A DNA stretch of 33,644 nucleotides, taken from Chara braunii. Its lineage: Eukaryota; Streptophyta; Charophyceae; Charales; Characeae. The notes under the pieces were generated by a model. That model was not told the DNA's origin. It ran no database searches and saw only the letters and a program-made list of their open reading frames with translations. Location of the stretch: positions 2,449,701 through 2,483,344 of the forward strand of contig BFEA01000047.1 in assembly GCA_003427395.1 (NCBI GenBank). Direction: 5' to 3'. Positions within the stretch are counted from its first letter, which is position 1. The number at the start of each line of letters is the position of its first letter. Positions 30,473 through 33,644 of this stretch are shown here, piece by piece. A program made the position numbers and the translations under genes.

Positions 30473-31975
30473 TGCGTGTGTTATATTTGTATTGCATGGC
30501 TTCTGCGACACAAATCTTTGTGCGTGTGTTATGTTTGTATTGCATGGCTTTTGCGGTCGTGTTGCAACATGCTACATCGGAAAGCGTGCTTATAAACAAC
30601 ATTGTGAAAGAGCCCACAGCCGCGGATGCCCATAGAAGAGAATGCTTATAATGCCCAACTTTCAAAAGCCAGGAAACGAAAAAAGAAAAACAAAAAAACA
30701 AACTGACCAGCGGTAAGACAAGTACATCAAGGCAAGCAAAATGGCAATGCTAAGGTCGAGGCGCAACACGATACATGGATGACAAGCTGCAGCAAAGAAC
30801 AAAGGGTGGATGACATGGGGGAAGCGGGCGAGCAGGTGGAGGGCATGGGGGAGGCGGGCAGGCAGACAAACAACACTAGGCAGAAAAATGAGGCGGCAAC
30901 AACAAGTCAAGAAGTAGCACCAGGGCGGTGAAGCAACAGCCCAAAACGTAGGCTGGAGGGAGGTGGGTGGGCAGACAAACAATGCTAAGCAAGAAAAGAA
31001 CGAACAGGAAGTCGAGAAGCAGCCCGACAATAATACAACAAGGCAGACAAAAGAACAAGCAGCAAAAAACACAAAGCGAAAAAAACAAAATATGATAGAT
31101 TGTTTTGTCGGAGTTGCACCAACTCATCAGGACGCTGAACCCACTGCAATCTGCGAAATCTCCGTATTTGATGGTTTGGGTCATGAGCCCTTTAACCCTT
31201 GTTGAAGGCAGACTGTTCCCAAGCAGAACATAGCAGTTGGCAGCAACCCTGTGGAGCACCAGGCAACATAGTAGAGGCAACACGGCTGCACAACGCCAAA
31301 AACGACTGCAAGGAACAATATGGCACGCAGGACATGCAGCGCCGCAACCGTGTAGTGAAGCTCAAGACAACACAAGCAAGGCAACCACACTGCAAGGGAC
31401 GACAGGGCAAGCGGACCAGCAGCTCTCCAACCGTGGAGTGGAGCACAAGGCACCAGCAACAAGGCAACCAACCTACAAGGCACACAAGCGACAAACATCG
31501 AAGGCACGGCCAGCGGACGAGCAGCAAGGCAGCGGAGCAGCGAAGTGCAAGGCGACACCAACAACACGACCACACCATAGAACGAACACAGCAGCTTGCA
31601 GAGAACCACATGCAAAGCCAGCACGGCAATGACAGAGCGTAGACAAGGCAGTCCACACATCCAACACGGAGCAAAGCAGCACATGACCTATTCACATCAC
31701 AATTGAACCCCGCAGACTTTGGTTCCCACCACCCACTTAGCCAGGGAGTCACTCCGACGAACATTCGTCATCAGTCACAGGCAACACAGACATCCCGAAC
31801 CGAGAGGCCCCCCTAAGATTGCAGTAGGCACTCCAAACGAGGAACCACCGACTGTTTGACACTACTTAAGGGTGCTCAATTGGGCACACAAAATAATACT
31901 TAGAAAAAATCAGGGGGAGGATAGGCAACAGAAGAAAGACTGGCAGACATAAAACTGATTTTTATTTTTATTTTT
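30473..31975. repeat. Family B repeat, copy 2 (about 1.45 kb plus a 50 bp start duplication)
   Basis: The first 52 bases (GTGCGTGTGTTATATTTG and onward) are duplicated, at 30473 and 30525. The rest parallels copy 1. An extra segment of about 113 bp at 30880-30990 is an internal tandem copy of the GGGCAGACAAACAA region. Near 31140-31160 copy 2 keeps bases that copy 1 has lost. The copy ends AAAACTGATTTTTATTTTTA and joins the large GT tract. Confidence 0.9.
31097..31152 (-). ncRNA. Hammerhead-ribozyme-like core, family B copy 2 (candidate)
   Basis: On the minus strand AGATTG (31147-31152) pairs perfectly with CAATCT (31097-31102) as a 6 bp stem III. Between them lie CTGATGA (31124-31130), stem II GTTGG / CCGAC (loop TGCAACT), then AAAAC. 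Relative to copy 1 one stem II pair changes from C-G to U-G, so pairing is kept. Deviations from a working type III hammerhead are A for G at position 12, CA in place of the UH cleavage dinucleotide, and a weak stem I (14 bases). So it is at best a decayed ribozyme. Confidence 0.35.
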
Positions 31976-31978
31976 TTT

Positions 31979-31980
<2 letters not shown>

Positions 31981-32038
<58 letters not shown>

Positions 32039-32039
32039 N

Positions 32040-32102
<63 letters not shown>

Positions 32103-32135
32103 GTGTATGTGTGTGTGCGTGTGTGTGTGTGTGTG
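31981..32135. repeat. Long (GT)n microsatellite containing one N
   Basis: About 150 bases of GT with a few GC or AT interruptions near 32098-32118. The undetermined base at 32039 shows that the assembly is uncertain here, so array length and the join of B copy 2 to family A may not be exact. Confidence 0.95.
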
Positions 32136-32407
32136 CCCCTAAGTTGACCAACCAGTAACTCACGCCCTCTACTCTCCCAACACAAACGTAGCTGTATATT
32201 TAAGGCGGGGTACTTATCATCGAGATGCCTATCATCATCACCAGTTGGAACCCACCAGACCAACCAGTGACGCACGCCCTCTACTCTCCCACCACAGACC
32301 CTAGCTGTATTTTTAAGGCAGGGTACTTATCATCGAGAGGCCTATCATCAATGTCAGTTAATCGTGACCTCCTCCCGGCCCAATGGTTGTGTGTGTGTGT
32401 GTGTTAC
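32136..32407 (+). repeat. Family A repeat, copy 2, ending in (GT)8
   Basis: Same order as 15567-15867: CCCCTAAGTTGACC, two subunits with TCACGCCCTCTACTCTCCCA about 113 bp apart, ATCGAGA words, then a GT tract (32389-32404) and TTACA. The GT tract is shorter than in copy 1 (8 against 22 units), as expected for slippage. Confidence 0.9.
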
Positions 32408-32637
32408 AATATGTTACCCTATGGCACAAAATGCCACGAACTCCACAGCAGGCTGTGGTATGACCGTTGCGTTGCAGGTTCATAGGTTGCACCCGGTCTT
32501 ATGCACAGCTTCCGACCAATAAGCATATTCATCCTTCATCCAGTTTAGATGCCAATTCTCTCCACCTTTCAAAGCACTTCATTCATCAATAATGCAAAAT
32601 TTTCGACAAACACACAACTGCTTTGTACATGAATCCT

Positions 32638-33351
32638 TCAAATCGCATCTCCTTGCCTGATGATCATGGTGAGCACAACATAGAAGGATAATAAGAGGAG
32701 GAAGGTGAGCATAATCCTAATTAGCCGGGTGAGGGGGAGTAATCTGCGTGTGTTGCTGTAGTATAGTGTTTCTCTAAGTTTGTTAATCTCCAGGCTGAGG
32801 GCCATGTTCGCTCTCATAAGCTGTCTAATCTCCTCGTCACCACTATCCTTCGTATGTAGTGCATTGTCATCAAAATCATTCAATAGGGAGCGATGTGGAG
32901 TGTAAATTTTCGAAAACACCGACGCGGCTCATTGTCTGATCTCTATGTAGTCGTCAATCGAGGGGGTATCGTAGTGGTAATCAAGGGACACGGATGGGGG
33001 GTCTCCACTCCTTATCAGAACGTCAATTAGAAGTGCAATACATCTCTCGATGGCGACAATCTTATCAATAAGGGTTGCTATGAAAGGTGGCAGGTCACCC
33101 ATGGTTGCACAAGGTGCAGGGATAGTGTAAGCTCGTAGCGGACAGTTATAGGGATAAGATGGTGAATATATAAACAAATTCCTTCTGTGTGGTTCTACGC
33201 AAGGTCTACTTAACAAATTGTCATGCCATTTAGGTATTGAGAATAAATATTCTACGGTGGGTAATTTAGAGAGTATGATTCCCATGCGGTGAAGGTGGGA
33301 CAGAAGCTCATACGCCGAAGATGCTATCAATCGAGGTGTATAACTGCATGG
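32638..33351 (-). pseudogene. Unrecognised protein-like frame with C-terminal membrane segment, broken by TGA
   Basis: On the minus strand one frame is open from about 33351 to 32638 (about 237 codons), with a single TGA at 32929-32931. The first ATG is at 33285. The upstream part (SAYELLSHLHRMGIILSKL, FSIPKWHDNLLSRPCVE, LPPFIATLIDKIVAIERCI) looks like real protein with amphipathic helices. After the stop come a charged helix (EEIRQLMRANMALSLEINKL) and one hydrophobic segment (IRIMLTFLLLLSFYVVLTMI) eight residues from the end, as in a tail-anchored protein. I do not recognise the family. The stop could be a CGA-to-TGA mutation, a short intron border, or a true end of one of two adjacent genes. 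Confidence 0.4.
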
Positions 33352-33354
33352 TTA

Positions 33355-33627
33355 TAGGGAAGAAGGAGAGGGGATCTGGTGGAGGTGCAACAATTCAGTG
33401 ATGATGTCAACCACAAATTCATAATGATCGGGAAATAAAATAAAATAAAATATAATGTAATATATTATTATAATATAATATAATATAATCGATATATGTG
33501 GCTGGTCAGGTGTCGGGGTCCCAATCATAGGCGTGAGAATGCTCACAGATGCAATCATACTCGACTTCTTCACACTTGTCATGTATGCAAACAGCGAAAC
33601 AGCAACTGGCGACATGCGCCCACACAA
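33355..33627 (-). other. Upstream continuation of the same frame through an AT-rich tract
   Basis: The same minus-strand frame is open again upstream of a TAA at 33352-33354. Its start is not an ATG, and about 60 bases (33433-33497) are an (AATAT)n-like tract giving Ile/Tyr/Phe runs. The part after the tract (DHYEFVVDIITELLHLHQI) resembles the helical style of the downstream frame, so it may be an exon or part of the same decayed gene. The AT-rich tract could equally be intron or intergenic DNA. Confidence 0.25.
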
Positions 33628-33644
33628 TACTCAAGATATCGTAA

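Overview
This is eukaryotic nuclear DNA made almost entirely of transposable-element remains and simple repeats. I found no intact host gene, no bacterial-style operon and no CRISPR array. The best guess for the source is a large, repeat-rich plant or streptophyte-alga genome (a charophyte such as Chara would fit). The reasons are a chromodomain-type Ty3/gypsy element with an initiator-tRNA-Met-type primer site, plant-like LINEs with a CCHC-type tail, and very abundant (CAT)n and (GT)n microsatellites. The species cannot be proven from the sequence alone.

Layout. 1-990: short tandem repeats and unassigned DNA. 993-3655 (minus): a 5'-truncated LINE with reverse transcriptase (RT), thumb and zinc-binding tail, frameshifted and with a mutated catalytic box. 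3656-7180: GC-rich unassigned DNA, then 2.3 kb of (CAT)n-rich sequence with two pairs of diverged tandem duplications and an A-rich tract. 8.4-9.1 kb: scrambled gypsy scraps on opposite strands. 10302-15053 (plus): a nearly full-length but dead LINE, with ORF1 overlapping ORF2 (endonuclease, RT, zinc-binding tail). 15.5-20.9 kb: mostly unassigned DNA with GT, GA and purine-rich tracts and one copy of a roughly 300 bp repeat (family A).

20.9-28.66 kb holds a gypsy chromovirus on the minus strand. It has two TG...CA LTRs that differ by about 5%, a polypurine tract, gag, protease, RT, RNase H, integrase and chromodomain. It is killed by five in-frame stops and a one-base deletion. Its primer-binding site is missing where it should be, between the 5' LTR and gag, but a primer site lies just outside the 3' LTR. 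That arrangement fits a former tandem LTR array.

28.77-32.4 kb: two tandem copies of a 1.35-1.5 kb repeat (family B) separated by long GT microsatellites, followed by a second copy of family A. Each B copy carries on the minus strand a hammerhead-ribozyme-like core, with one shared core substitution (G12 to A) and a doubtful cleavage site. This is the most interesting candidate in the window, but it is unproven. 32.6-33.64 kb (minus): an unrecognised protein-like reading frame with a C-terminal membrane segment, broken by a stop codon.

There is no working pathway here. The genes relate to one another as parts of decayed retroelements: gag/pol/LTR in the gypsy, ORF1/ORF2 in the LINE.
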